DNA of 7,372 bases from NCBI GenBank assembly GCA_946402475.1, contig CAMIWP010000047.1:1-7372 (forward strand), read 5' to 3'. The notes under the pieces are model-generated. The model was not told where the DNA came from. It saw nothing but the letters and a program-made list of their open reading frames with translations, and did not search any database. Below, in pieces: positions 1 to 7,194 of this stretch. This stretch comes from an uncultured Selenomonadaceae bacterium (GTDB taxonomy: Bacteria; Bacillota_C; Negativicutes; Selenomonadales; Selenomonadaceae). The stretch's first letter is position 1. The number at the start of each line of letters is the position of its first letter. Both the position numbers and the translations under genes were made by a program.

Positions 1-34
1 ACGAGGTGACCTGCCTCGTGTCGGCACGGGTGCC
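1..34. other. Small inverted repeats at the left edge of the window
   Basis: ACGAGG at 1-6 and CCTCGT at 14-19 form a perfect 6-bp stem with a 7-nt loop. GGCA at 23-26 can pair with TGCC at 31-34. No T-run follows, so this is not an intrinsic terminator as it stands. It may be the end of a structure or gene lying outside the window. Two short reading frames enter from the left and stop at 53 and 79, but neither gives a recognisable protein tail. Function unknown. Confidence 0.3.
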
Positions 35-49
35 TCGGGTGTACAAGGG

Positions 50-77
50 TTGAGAGCGCGGAAGAAAAATATATCAT
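50..77 (+). promoter_or_regulatory. Candidate sigma70-type promoter of the atp operon
   Basis: TTGAGA at 50-55 (5 of 6 to the -35 consensus) lies 16 bp upstream of TATCAT at 72-77 (5 of 6 to the -10 consensus), in an AT-rich stretch. Transcription would begin near 84 and leave an untranslated leader of about 110 nt before atpI. It is the best hexamer pair I found upstream of the operon. An additional promoter to the left of the window cannot be excluded. Confidence 0.42.
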
Positions 78-196
78 AAGAAATCAAAAAGAAAGAAGGG
101 AATCGGCGTTTTGTGTCGAAGTTTAGGGTGTTAGCTGTTGCGGCAAGATGAGGGATTCGTCGAAGGCGGCGTCCGTGGCGCTGTCAGAGGGGGAAT

Positions 197-574
197 ATGA
201 AGGATTTTTTGTCGGTGTTTGTCAAACGCCTGTTGAGGAGTTTGGGGATTGTCACCCTGATGGTTGCCCTCATGCTTTTTTCCGAAGGGAACGGGAGCCT
301 TCTCGGGGCGCTGTTCCTCGGTTATTTCACGGGCGGGATCTTTGTGGGGACGATGGTCTATCGTACCTGGAGAAGCGCGGCTCTTTCCGTCGACGGCGCG
401 AAGAAGCAAATGCTGTGGGGATTGGTTCTGCGGCTGGGCACTCTTTTCGCGGTGCTCTTCACGGCCATCCATATTTCCGTGCAGGTTTTCGGCGTGACGG
501 CCCTGGGCTTTCTCCTGTTCTACGGACTTTCCCTGCTCCACCTGATCCAGGGGAACATCGACGGGAAACATTGA
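197..574 (+). CDS. atpI: ATP synthase protein I (AtpI), membrane assembly factor
   Basis: A small hydrophobic protein of 125 residues in the AtpI (ATP synthase I chain) family. Family members are not part of the mature enzyme; they are thought to help assemble the c-ring or support Mg2+ supply. Four membrane segments are visible at about residues 14-28, 35-55, 73-93 and 99-118. The basic start (K2, K10, R11, R14) and the conserved-type arginine R79 near the start of helix 3 fit the family. The ATG at 197 follows a purine-rich SD (AGAGGGGG, 186-193). It is the first gene of the operon and is separated from atpB by 71 nt. The family is poorly conserved, so position before atpB carries much of the weight in this call. 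A longer overlapping frame (148-639) lacks membrane character and is a shadow. Confidence 0.85.
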   Translation: MKDFLSVFVKRLLRSLGIVTLMVALMLFSEGNGSLLGALFLGYFTGGIFVGTMVYRTWRSAALSVDGAKKQMLWGLVLRLGTLFAVLFTAIHISVQVFGVTALGFLLFYGLSLLHLIQGNIDGKH

Positions 575-599
575 ACTGCAACAGATGGGGCATCAAAAA

Positions 600-624
600 G
601 CATCCCTTTGCGATTCGGGGATGC
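600..624 (+). other. Intercistronic hairpin between atpI and atpB
   Basis: GCATCCC at 600-606 is perfectly complementary to GGGATGC at 618-624, with an 11-nt loop (a T-G wobble could shorten it). A purine-rich stretch containing the atpB SD follows, and no T-run, so it is not a terminator. It ends about 7 nt before the SD at 631-642. It could set mRNA processing or stability, or separate low atpI output from atpB, but that role is inferred from position only. Confidence 0.5.
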
Positions 625-645
625 GAAGCAAGGGGGTAGAGGTAT

Positions 646-1320
646 ATGCATGAAATCGGTGTTCGCGAAGTAGTGCAATTTGCCGGCTGGACCTTCAATG
701 AAGAAACCCTGGTCATGACGTGGATTGTCATGGCAATCGTCCTTCTCATCGCGTTCCTTGCCACCCGAAACCTGAAAATGGTTCCGTCGGGCTGGCAGAA
801 TGTGGTGGAGATGGTTGTCCTCTGGCTGCACGGACAGATTGACGCGATGATGGGACAACGGGGCCGCGTTCTGGCGCCGCTCATCGTCACGCTCTTTTTG
901 TTCCTGCTCATTTCCAACTGGCTGGGGCTCATTCCTACGATGGCTTCGCCGACAAATGACCTGAACACCACACTGGGCCTGGCCCTTCTGGTCATTGTCA
1001 TGGTTCACGCGCTGGGGCTTTATTTCAAGGGTGGGCATTATATCGCTCATTTCTTCCAACCGGTTCCCGTGTTTGTGATCATCAATGCCATTGAGGAGAT
1101 CGCGAAGCCCATCACGTTGGCTTTCCGTCTCTTCGGTAATATTCTGGCGGGCGAGATTCTCATCATCGTCCTGCTCAAGCTCATGCCGATCTGGATGCCG
1201 ATCCCGTCGGTTCTCTGGTTGGCGTTCAGTATTTTCATTGGCGGTGTCCAGGCAGTCATCTTTACAATGCTGTCCATGGCGTATCTTGCCAATGCCGTAA
1301 AAGACGAGCACGAGGGATGA
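646..1320 (+). CDS. atpB: F1Fo ATP synthase subunit a (AtpB), stator ion channel
   Basis: Subunit a of the membrane Fo sector. It provides the two half-channels through which ions reach and leave the c-ring. The protein has 224 residues, shorter than the E. coli protein (271) but normal for Firmicutes-type synthases. It is hydrophobic throughout, with about five transmembrane helices. The diagnostic stretch KPITLAFRLFGNILAGE (154-170) carries the essential stator arginine R161, the counterpart of E. coli R210, and E170 (E. coli E219). SNWLGLIP (90-97) and GGVQAVIFTML (199-209), with Q202 matching E. coli Q252, are also present. The E. coli H245 position is S195 here. The ATG at 646 follows an AGGGGGTAGAGG SD region (631-642). 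A second ATG at 650 is out of frame. All expected functional residues are present. Confidence 0.97.
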   Translation: MHEIGVREVVQFAGWTFNEETLVMTWIVMAIVLLIAFLATRNLKMVPSGWQNVVEMVVLWLHGQIDAMMGQRGRVLAPLIVTLFLFLLISNWLGLIPTMASPTNDLNTTLGLALLVIVMVHALGLYFKGGHYIAHFFQPVPVFVIINAIEEIAKPITLAFRLFGNILAGEILIIVLLKLMPIWMPIPSVLWLAFSIFIGGVQAVIFTMLSMAYLANAVKDEHEG

Positions 1321-1340
1321 TCCGCCGCGCTCGCCTGTTG

Positions 1341-1366
1341 TCTGTTTCTTTATTATTTTAAGGAGG
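1341..1366 (+). promoter_or_regulatory. U-rich translation enhancer and strong SD of atpE
   Basis: Bases 1341-1360 contain 14 T and only one G. They lead directly into AAGGAGG (1360-1366), which sits 7 nt before the atpE ATG. This is the strongest initiation region in the operon. In E. coli a U-rich, unstructured leader before atpE is known to raise c-subunit translation, because the c-ring needs about ten or more copies per enzyme. I infer the same role here from composition and position. Confidence 0.6.
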
Positions 1367-1373
1367 ATTTTCT

Positions 1374-1625
1374 ATGGAAAACGCAATCATGGTAGCAGCC
1401 GCTCTTCTCGGTGCAGGCATCACGATGGGACTTGCCGCGATCGGCGCCGGCATTGGCGACGGACTCGTCACCAGCAAGTTCATTGACGGCATCACCCGCC
1501 AGCCCGAGGCGAAGAACACCCTGTTCACGAACACCCTGATTTCCGTCGGCTTGATCGAGGCCATGGCCATCATCGCAACCGTTGTCGCCCTCATCATGCT
1601 CTATGCGAACCCGCTCATCAAGTAA
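1374..1625 (+). CDS. atpE: F1Fo ATP synthase subunit c (AtpE), rotor ring proteolipid
   Basis: The c subunit, an 83-residue hairpin of two membrane helices that assembles into the ion-driven rotor ring of Fo. Helix 1 spans about 5-35 and contains an intact GxGxGxG packing motif (GAGIGDG, 24-30). The cytoplasmic loop has the conserved RQPEA (42-46) that contacts the gamma/epsilon stalk. Helix 2 spans about 52-79 and carries the ion-binding carboxylate E62 in GLIEAMAII (59-67). Unusually, helix 1 has a second carboxylate, D29. It lies exactly 33 residues before E62, the same spacing as the Na+ ligands Gln32 and Glu65 of the Ilyobacter c subunit. The Ser66, Thr67 and Tyr70 positions of that Na+ site are A63, M64 and I67 here, so ion specificity (H+ or Na+) is not settled by sequence. 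The proline usual three residues after the carboxylate is A65. The ATG has a near-perfect SD 7 nt upstream. Confidence 0.97.
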   Translation: MENAIMVAAALLGAGITMGLAAIGAGIGDGLVTSKFIDGITRQPEAKNTLFTNTLISVGLIEAMAIIATVVALIMLYANPLIK

Positions 1626-1661
1626 GACGGTTTGCCATAGGATTGAGGGGAGGCATAGGAA

Positions 1662-2165
1662 TTGATTGAGATTAATGCGACCATCATCGCGCAGATCCTG
1701 AACTTCCTGATACTTGTCATCCTTCTTCGCGCCGTGGCCTACAAGCCCGTGGTCAAGATGCTCAAGGCCCGCGAGGACAAGATCGCAGAGAGCCTGGACA
1801 AGGCGGACGCCGACCGGGCGGCTGCGGAGGCGGCTCTCCGGCAGAACAAGGAACAGCTGGCCGCCGCCCAGACAAAGGCCCAGGAGATCATCGACAAGGC
1901 GGAGAAAATGGCTCGTGATGAGCACGACGCGAGTATTCAGGAGACGAAGCGGGAGATCGAGCAGATGAAGAAGGCCGCGCAGGAGGAGATCCTGCGGGAG
2001 CGGGCCCGCGCCGTGGAACAGCTCAAGGGCGAGGTCGTCGCCCTCTCCATGGCTGCCGCAGGCAAGATCATCACGAAGAACATCGACGCTGCGGACAACG
2101 AGGCGATCATCGGCGAGTTCATCGCGAAGCTCGACAAGGAGAAGATTGGTGATCTGCCATGCTAA
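1662..2165 (+). CDS. atpF: F1Fo ATP synthase subunit b (AtpF), peripheral stalk
   Basis: Subunit b, the membrane-anchored elastic arm of the stator. Its dimer holds the alpha3beta3 head against the turning rotor. The 167-residue protein has one N-terminal membrane helix (about 5-27), then a KPVVKML turn with R37 matching the conserved E. coli b R36. A long, highly charged Ala/Glu/Lys-rich coiled coil (about 35-130) follows, then a C-terminal segment (about 130-165) that binds delta. The start is TTG at 1662, behind GGGGAGG (1647-1653) at 8 nt. No in-frame ATG would keep the membrane anchor. The 3' end overlaps atpH by 7 nt. The last residue is Cys167, encoded inside the overlap and probably incidental. 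A single b gene is present, so the stalk should be a homodimer. Confidence 0.96.
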   Translation: MIEINATIIAQILNFLILVILLRAVAYKPVVKMLKAREDKIAESLDKADADRAAAEAALRQNKEQLAAAQTKAQEIIDKAEKMARDEHDASIQETKREIEQMKKAAQEEILRERARAVEQLKGEVVALSMAAAGKIITKNIDAADNEAIIGEFIAKLDKEKIGDLPC

Positions 2166-2701
2166 ACATACAGCTTGCACGTAAATATTCCACGGCGATT
2201 TTCGAGATCGCCCAGGAAGAGCAGAAGCTGGAGGAATACGGAAAGGAACTGGCCCGGGTAAAGGAGGAACTCTTTTCCGTGCCCGGCGCCCGGGAGTTCT
2301 TCCAGAATCCGCAGGTACAGCCCAAGGCGAAGAAGGAGCTCATCACCAAGCTCTTTTCCAAGGAGCTTTCCACGGTGGTGTATCATTTTCTGATGCTCCT
2401 GGTGGACAAGCGCCGCATCGCCTTTCTGGAAGCCATTGAGGAAGGCTACCGCGCCCTCTCCAATCAGGCCATGGGCATCGTCATCGCCGATGTTACGACG
2501 GCGTCGGAGATGGGAGCCGGCCAGCAGGAGAAGCTCCGGGCAAAGCTGGCCTCCGTCACGGGCAAGAAGGTGCAACTCCGCATGCACCGGGACGAGAGGA
2601 TCATCGGCGGCGTCGTGGTCAAGATCGGCGACAAGCGCATCGACGGCAGCGTGCAGGGGCGTCTTGCAGCTCTTTCCAAAGAATTGATGGCAAATAAATG
2701 A
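2159..2701 (+). CDS. atpH: F1Fo ATP synthase subunit delta (AtpH, OSCP-like)
   Basis: Subunit delta joins the top of the F1 head to the b-subunit stalk. The 180-residue protein is normal length. It opens with MLNIQLARKYSTAIFEIA, the usual N-terminal helix that contacts alpha. The mid-section YHFLMLLVDKRRIAFLEAI (75-93) and the C-terminal signature IIGGVVVKIGDKRIDGSVQG (148-167) place it in the delta/OSCP family. The ATG at 2159 lies inside the end of atpF (overlap ATGCTAA). The only SD-like stretch, AAGGAGA (2136-2142), is about 16 nt away, farther than usual. Initiation is therefore probably coupled to termination of atpF. The following atpA begins 17 nt downstream. Confidence 0.96.
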   Translation: MLNIQLARKYSTAIFEIAQEEQKLEEYGKELARVKEELFSVPGAREFFQNPQVQPKAKKELITKLFSKELSTVVYHFLMLLVDKRRIAFLEAIEEGYRALSNQAMGIVIADVTTASEMGAGQQEKLRAKLASVTGKKVQLRMHRDERIIGGVVVKIGDKRIDGSVQGRLAALSKELMANK

Positions 2702-2718
2702 TGGGGTGACAGCGAAAG

Positions 2719-4236
2719 ATGAAAATGAATCCTGAAGAAATAACAGCCATCATCAAGGAACAGATCAAGAATTACAATGTGGATTTGAACGTTGATGATG
2801 TGGGAACTGTTATCGAGATCGGTGACGGCATCGCCCACGTCCATGGCCTGGACAAAGCCATGGCGGGAGAGCTTCTCGATTTCGGCAACGATGTGTACGG
2901 CCTGGTTCTCAACCTTGAGCAGGACAATGTGGGCGCCGTCATCCTGGGCGGCGAGACGGAGATCAAGGAGGGCGACACGGTCAAGCGCACGGGCAAGATC
3001 ATGCAGGTGCCCGTGGGGGAGGCCATGATCGGCCGTGTGGTGGATGCCCTGGGGCGTCCTTTGGACGGCAAGGGCCCCATTGCCACGACGGAATCCCGCC
3101 CCGTTGAGTTCAAGGCGCCCGGCATCGCGGATCGCAAGTCCGTTCACGAGCCTCTCCAGACGGGACTCAAGGCGATTGACGCCCTGGTTCCCATCGGTCG
3201 CGGACAGCGCGAGCTCATCATCGGCGACCGCGGCACGGGCAAGACGGCCATCGCCGTGGATACCATTCTGAACCAGAAGGGGCAGAACTGCATCTGCGTC
3301 TATGTGGCCATCGGCCAGAAGGCTTCCACCGTTGCGCGGGTGGTGAAGACCTTCGAGGACAACGGCGCCATGGAGTACACCATTGTGGTGGCCGCCACGG
3401 CCGCGGACAGCGCACCTCTCCAGTACCTGGCTCCCTATGCGGGGGTATCCATGGCGGAGTATTTCATGTATAAAGGAGGCCACTGCCTCTGCGTTTACGA
3501 CGATCTGACGAAGCATGCGGCGGCCTATCGCGCCATGTCCCTGCTTCTCCGCCGCCCGCCGGGTCGTGAGGCGTACCCCGGGGACGTGTTCTATCTCCAC
3601 TCTCGTCTCTTGGAGCGTGCCGCCAAGCTTTCGGATGAGCTGGGGGCCGGTTCCATCACCGCCCTGCCGGTCATCGAAACCCTGGCGGGGGACGTGTCGG
3701 CCTACATTCCTACCAACGTCATCTCCATTACCGACGGCCAGATCATGCTGGAAACGGACTCCTTCTATTCCGGCATCCGTCCCGCCATCAGCGTGGGTCT
3801 TTCCGTGTCCCGCGTGGGTGGTTCGGCTCAGATCAAGGCCATGAAGCAGGTGGCGGGCACCATGCGGCTGGATCTCGCCCAGTACCGCGAGCTGGCGGCT
3901 TTTGCCCAGTTCGGCTCCGATCTGGACAAGGCCACGAAGGCCCAGCTGGATCGCGGCGCCCGCATGGTGGAGACCTTGAAACAGGCCCAGTATTCCCCTC
4001 TCGCCGTAGAGGATCAGGTGCTCACCATCTTCACCGCCGTGCGGGGTTTCCTTGCGGATATTCCCGTGGAAAAGGTGGTGCAGTTCCACAATGACTTCAT
4101 AAAATTCATGCACTCCCAGCATCCCGAAATCGGCCGGAAGATCGCCGAGGAGAAGAAGCTGGATGATGCGCTTGAGGCCGAGATGTCCAAGGCGATCGAG
4201 GAGTTCAAGGGAACCGTGAATTACAAGATGGCGTAG
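2719..4236 (+). CDS. atpA: F1Fo ATP synthase subunit alpha (AtpA)
   Basis: Subunit alpha, the non-catalytic nucleotide-binding subunit of the alpha3beta3 head; it also supplies the arginine finger to the catalytic beta site. The 505-residue length is typical. The beta-barrel domain spans about 25-95 and the nucleotide domain about 95-380. The P-loop GDRGTGKT is at 169-176, [20 protein letters not shown] at 277-296, and the arginine finger R365 in SVSRVGG. A helical C-terminal domain follows. Two positions are unusual: residue 172 of the P-loop is Gly where almost all bacterial alphas I know have Gln (GDRQTGKT), and the family signature reads [10 protein letters not shown] (355-364) with Ser where Asn is usual. 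The ATG at 2719 is preceded by GGGGTGA (2703-2709). A second in-frame ATG two codons later (2725) is possible. The gene is intact, with no frameshift. Confidence 0.98.
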   Translation: MKMNPEEITAIIKEQIKNYNVDLNVDDVGTVIEIGDGIAHVHGLDKAMAGELLDFGNDVYGLVLNLEQDNVGAVILGGETEIKEGDTVKRTGKIMQVPVGEAMIGRVVDALGRPLDGKGPIATTESRPVEFKAPGIADRKSVHEPLQTGLKAIDALVPIGRGQRELIIGDRGTGKTAIAVDTILNQKGQNCICVYVAIGQKASTVARVVKTFEDNGAMEYTIVVAATAADSAPLQYLAPYAGVSMAEYFMYKGGHCLCVYDDLTKHAAAYRAMSLLLRRPPGREAYPGDVFYLHSRLLERAAKLSDELGAGSITALPVIETLAGDVSAYIPTNVISITDGQIMLETDSFYSGIRPAISVGLSVSRVGGSAQIKAMKQVAGTMRLDLAQYRELAAFAQFGSDLDKATKAQLDRGARMVETLKQAQYSPLAVEDQVLTIFTAVRGFLADIPVEKVVQFHNDFIKFMHSQHPEIGRKIAEEKKLDDALEAEMSKAIEEFKGTVNYKMA

Positions 4237-4252
4237 GGCGAGGTGATTTGAT

Positions 4253-5113
4253 TTGGCTAGTTTACAAGACATACGCCGACGCATCAAAAGCGTAAAGAGC
4301 ATCCAACAGATCACGAACGCCATGAACATGGTGGCGACTTCACGCCTGCGCCGCGCAAAGGAAGCTGCCACGGCCAACAAGCCCTATGCGGACAAGGCGG
4401 CGGAGGTCATTCACCAGATTGCGGCAAATGCGGGGGACTTCAGTCATCCCCTGCTGGAGAAGCATGAGACGGGAAAGAAGCTCATCCTCGTGATGGCAGC
4501 GGACAAGGGCCTTGCCGGAGCCTACTCTAGCAATGTCTTCAAGGAGACGGTGGCCCATATCGAGAGCAAGTCGGACACTCTGCTGGTGACCGTGGGACGC
4601 AAGGCGAAGGAACATTTCAAGAACCGTGGCTACACCATCGTGCAGGAGTATTCCGGCATCAGCGAGCGGCCCCATTACGAGCACGCCAACGAGATTGCCA
4701 AGGATCTCATCCATCGCTTTGAGTCCGGGGAGATCCGGGAGATCGACATGGTGTACTCCAGGTTCGTGTCCGCCATCACCTGTGTGCCCGAGGTCGTCCG
4801 CCTGCTTCCCTTTGAGGGGGAAGGCGAGGGAACGAAGACCGAGGGAGGCACCCACGTGGAGTACATCTATGAGCCATCCCCGGAGGAAGTCCTGGGCTTT
4901 CTGCTGCCCCAGTATCTGGTCACGGTCATCTATGCGGCGCTCCTGCAGGCGGCTGCCAGTGAGCTGAGTTCCCGCATGAACGCCATGAGCAACGCGACGG
5001 ACAACGCCGGAGAGCTCATCGCCAAGCTGGACCTGCACTACAACAAGGTTCGCCAGGCCGGCATCACCAACGAGATCAACGAGATCGTGGGCGGCGCCAA
5101 TGCCCTGCAATAG
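4253..5113 (+). CDS. atpG: F1Fo ATP synthase subunit gamma (AtpG), central rotor shaft
   Basis: Subunit gamma, the shaft that turns inside the alpha3beta3 head and transmits torque from the c-ring. The protein has 286 residues, as expected. The N-terminal helix (MASLQDIRRRIKSVKSIQQI onward, about 1-55) and C-terminal helix (about 215-284) form the antiparallel coiled coil. Landmarks are TNAMNMVATSRLRRA (21-35), the central-domain DKGLAGAYSSNV (84-95), and SRMNAMSNATDNA (240-252) followed by ITNEINEIVGGA (271-282). TTG at 4253 is the only start that gives the usual N terminus. It has AGGTGAT (4241-4247) 5 nt upstream. The lysine often seen in QITKAM is N22. The gene lies 16 nt after atpA and 27 nt before atpD. 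Confidence 0.97.
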   Translation: MASLQDIRRRIKSVKSIQQITNAMNMVATSRLRRAKEAATANKPYADKAAEVIHQIAANAGDFSHPLLEKHETGKKLILVMAADKGLAGAYSSNVFKETVAHIESKSDTLLVTVGRKAKEHFKNRGYTIVQEYSGISERPHYEHANEIAKDLIHRFESGEIREIDMVYSRFVSAITCVPEVVRLLPFEGEGEGTKTEGGTHVEYIYEPSPEEVLGFLLPQYLVTVIYAALLQAAASELSSRMNAMSNATDNAGELIAKLDLHYNKVRQAGITNEINEIVGGANALQ

Positions 5114-6553
<1,440 letters not shown>

Positions 6554-6556
6554 TCC

Positions 6557-6994
6557 ATGGCCACGATCAAGCTGGAGGTTGTCTCGCCTGACCGGGTGGT
6601 CTACGCGAATGACATCGCCATGCTCATCGTCCGCTCCACCGCCGGGGAGCTGGGCATTCTGCCCAGGCACGCTCCCCTCGTTACGGGGCTCATTCCCCAT
6701 GCCATGCGGGTGAAGCTCCCCGGTGAGGCGGAGGAGCACCTTCTGGCCGTGGCCGGCGGATTCATGGAAGTCACTCCCGAGAAGATCACCGTCCTCGCCA
6801 GCGCCGCAGAGGAACCCGAGGCCATTGATGTGAACCGCGCCCAGAAAGCGTACCAGAGGGCAAAGGAGCGCATCGCCGCCTTTCACCAGGGCTCGCCCCC
6901 GCAGGAAAGCGATATCGACGTGAAGCGCGCCGAACTCGCCCTGCAGCGGGCCAAGGCCCGCCTCATGGCGACGAAGACGCATTTTGATGATTGA
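6557..6994 (+). CDS. atpC: F1Fo ATP synthase subunit epsilon (AtpC), regulatory stalk subunit
   Basis: Subunit epsilon sits on the foot of gamma and couples it to the c-ring. Its C-terminal helices can extend into F1 and block ATP hydrolysis. The 145-residue protein has the N-terminal beta-sandwich (about 1-86), with GELGILPRHAPLV (30-42) and GGFMEVTPEKITVLA (67-81). Two C-terminal helices follow (about 90-110 and 119-138). IDVNRA (90-95) matches the I(L)DxxRA motif linked to ATP binding by epsilon in the thermophilic Bacillus PS3 enzyme. A second copy, IDVKRA (120-125), opens helix 2. The ATG at 6557 is 3 nt after the atpD stop. Its SD, AGAGGAGG (6541-6548), lies inside the end of atpD, so expression is closely tied to beta. 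It is the last gene of the operon. Confidence 0.96.
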   Translation: MATIKLEVVSPDRVVYANDIAMLIVRSTAGELGILPRHAPLVTGLIPHAMRVKLPGEAEEHLLAVAGGFMEVTPEKITVLASAAEEPEAIDVNRAQKAYQRAKERIAAFHQGSPPQESDIDVKRAELALQRAKARLMATKTHFDD

Positions 6995-7002
6995 AATCCC
7001 AC

Positions 7003-7047
7003 AAAAAGAGCGTACATGCAAAGTGATTGCGTGCACGCTCTTTTTTT
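7003..7047 (+). terminator. Rho-independent terminator of the atp operon
   Basis: AAAAAGAGCGT (7003-7013) pairs with ACGCTCTTTTT (7035-7045). After one A-C mismatch the stem continues, with 7015-7021 pairing with 7027-7033 (one T-G wobble), closing on the 5-nt loop AGTGA. The 3' arm runs into seven T residues (7041-7047). It begins 8 nt after the atpC stop. The A-run on the 5' side would give a U-run on the other strand, so it could also stop transcription arriving from the right. Confidence 0.93.
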
Positions 7048-7112
7048 CGGAAAGACCATGGGGCGCATTGCGAGTCAATGGATTTCCTCGCTGTACACTT
7101 TATAGGTGCGTA

Positions 7113-7141
7113 TTGACGTATCAGAGCAAATACGGTATGAT
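7113..7141 (+). promoter_or_regulatory. Sigma70-type promoter of the downstream lipoprotein gene
   Basis: TTGACG (7113-7118) and TATGAT (7136-7141) are each 5 of 6 to consensus and are spaced by the ideal 17 bp. Transcription would begin near 7148 and give a leader of about 47 nt. That is too short for a SAM riboswitch, and none is visible between the terminator and the gene. CGTAT at 7117-7121 and ATACG at 7130-7134 form a small inverted repeat inside the spacer that could be an operator; this is only suggestive. Confidence 0.7.
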
Positions 7142-7194
7142 TACAAAAACATATATACACAGTATGTAAATAAAACTACGGGAGCTGGTTTCTT

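Noticed and set aside
1..79. Possible 3' end of an upstream gene (frames stopping at 53 and 79), or the start of a divergent gene (minus-strand ATG at 75-77)
   Set aside because: The tails are too short to recognise, and the better candidate promoter overlaps them. The minus-strand ATG has no ribosome site. Sequence to the left would be needed.
148..639. A 163-codon + strand frame overlapping atpI
   Set aside because: It is longer than atpI but has no hydrophobic segments and is Arg/Gly-rich. The 197-574 frame has four membrane helices and a proper SD, so this one is spurious.
2464..4380. A 638-codon open frame on the minus strand, antisense to atpA and part of its neighbours
   Set aside because: It lies opposite a fully conserved gene. 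Its translation is rich in His, Arg, Gly and Leu, as expected from the reverse frame of GC-rich coding DNA, and it resembles no family. It is a shadow of atpA codon bias.
7048..7194. SAM riboswitch, T-box or small gene in the gap before the lipoprotein
   Set aside because: No long conserved stem set, no T-box-like sequence and no second terminator were seen. The promoter leaves only about 47 nt of leader, and the short frame at 6984-7169 runs through the terminator.
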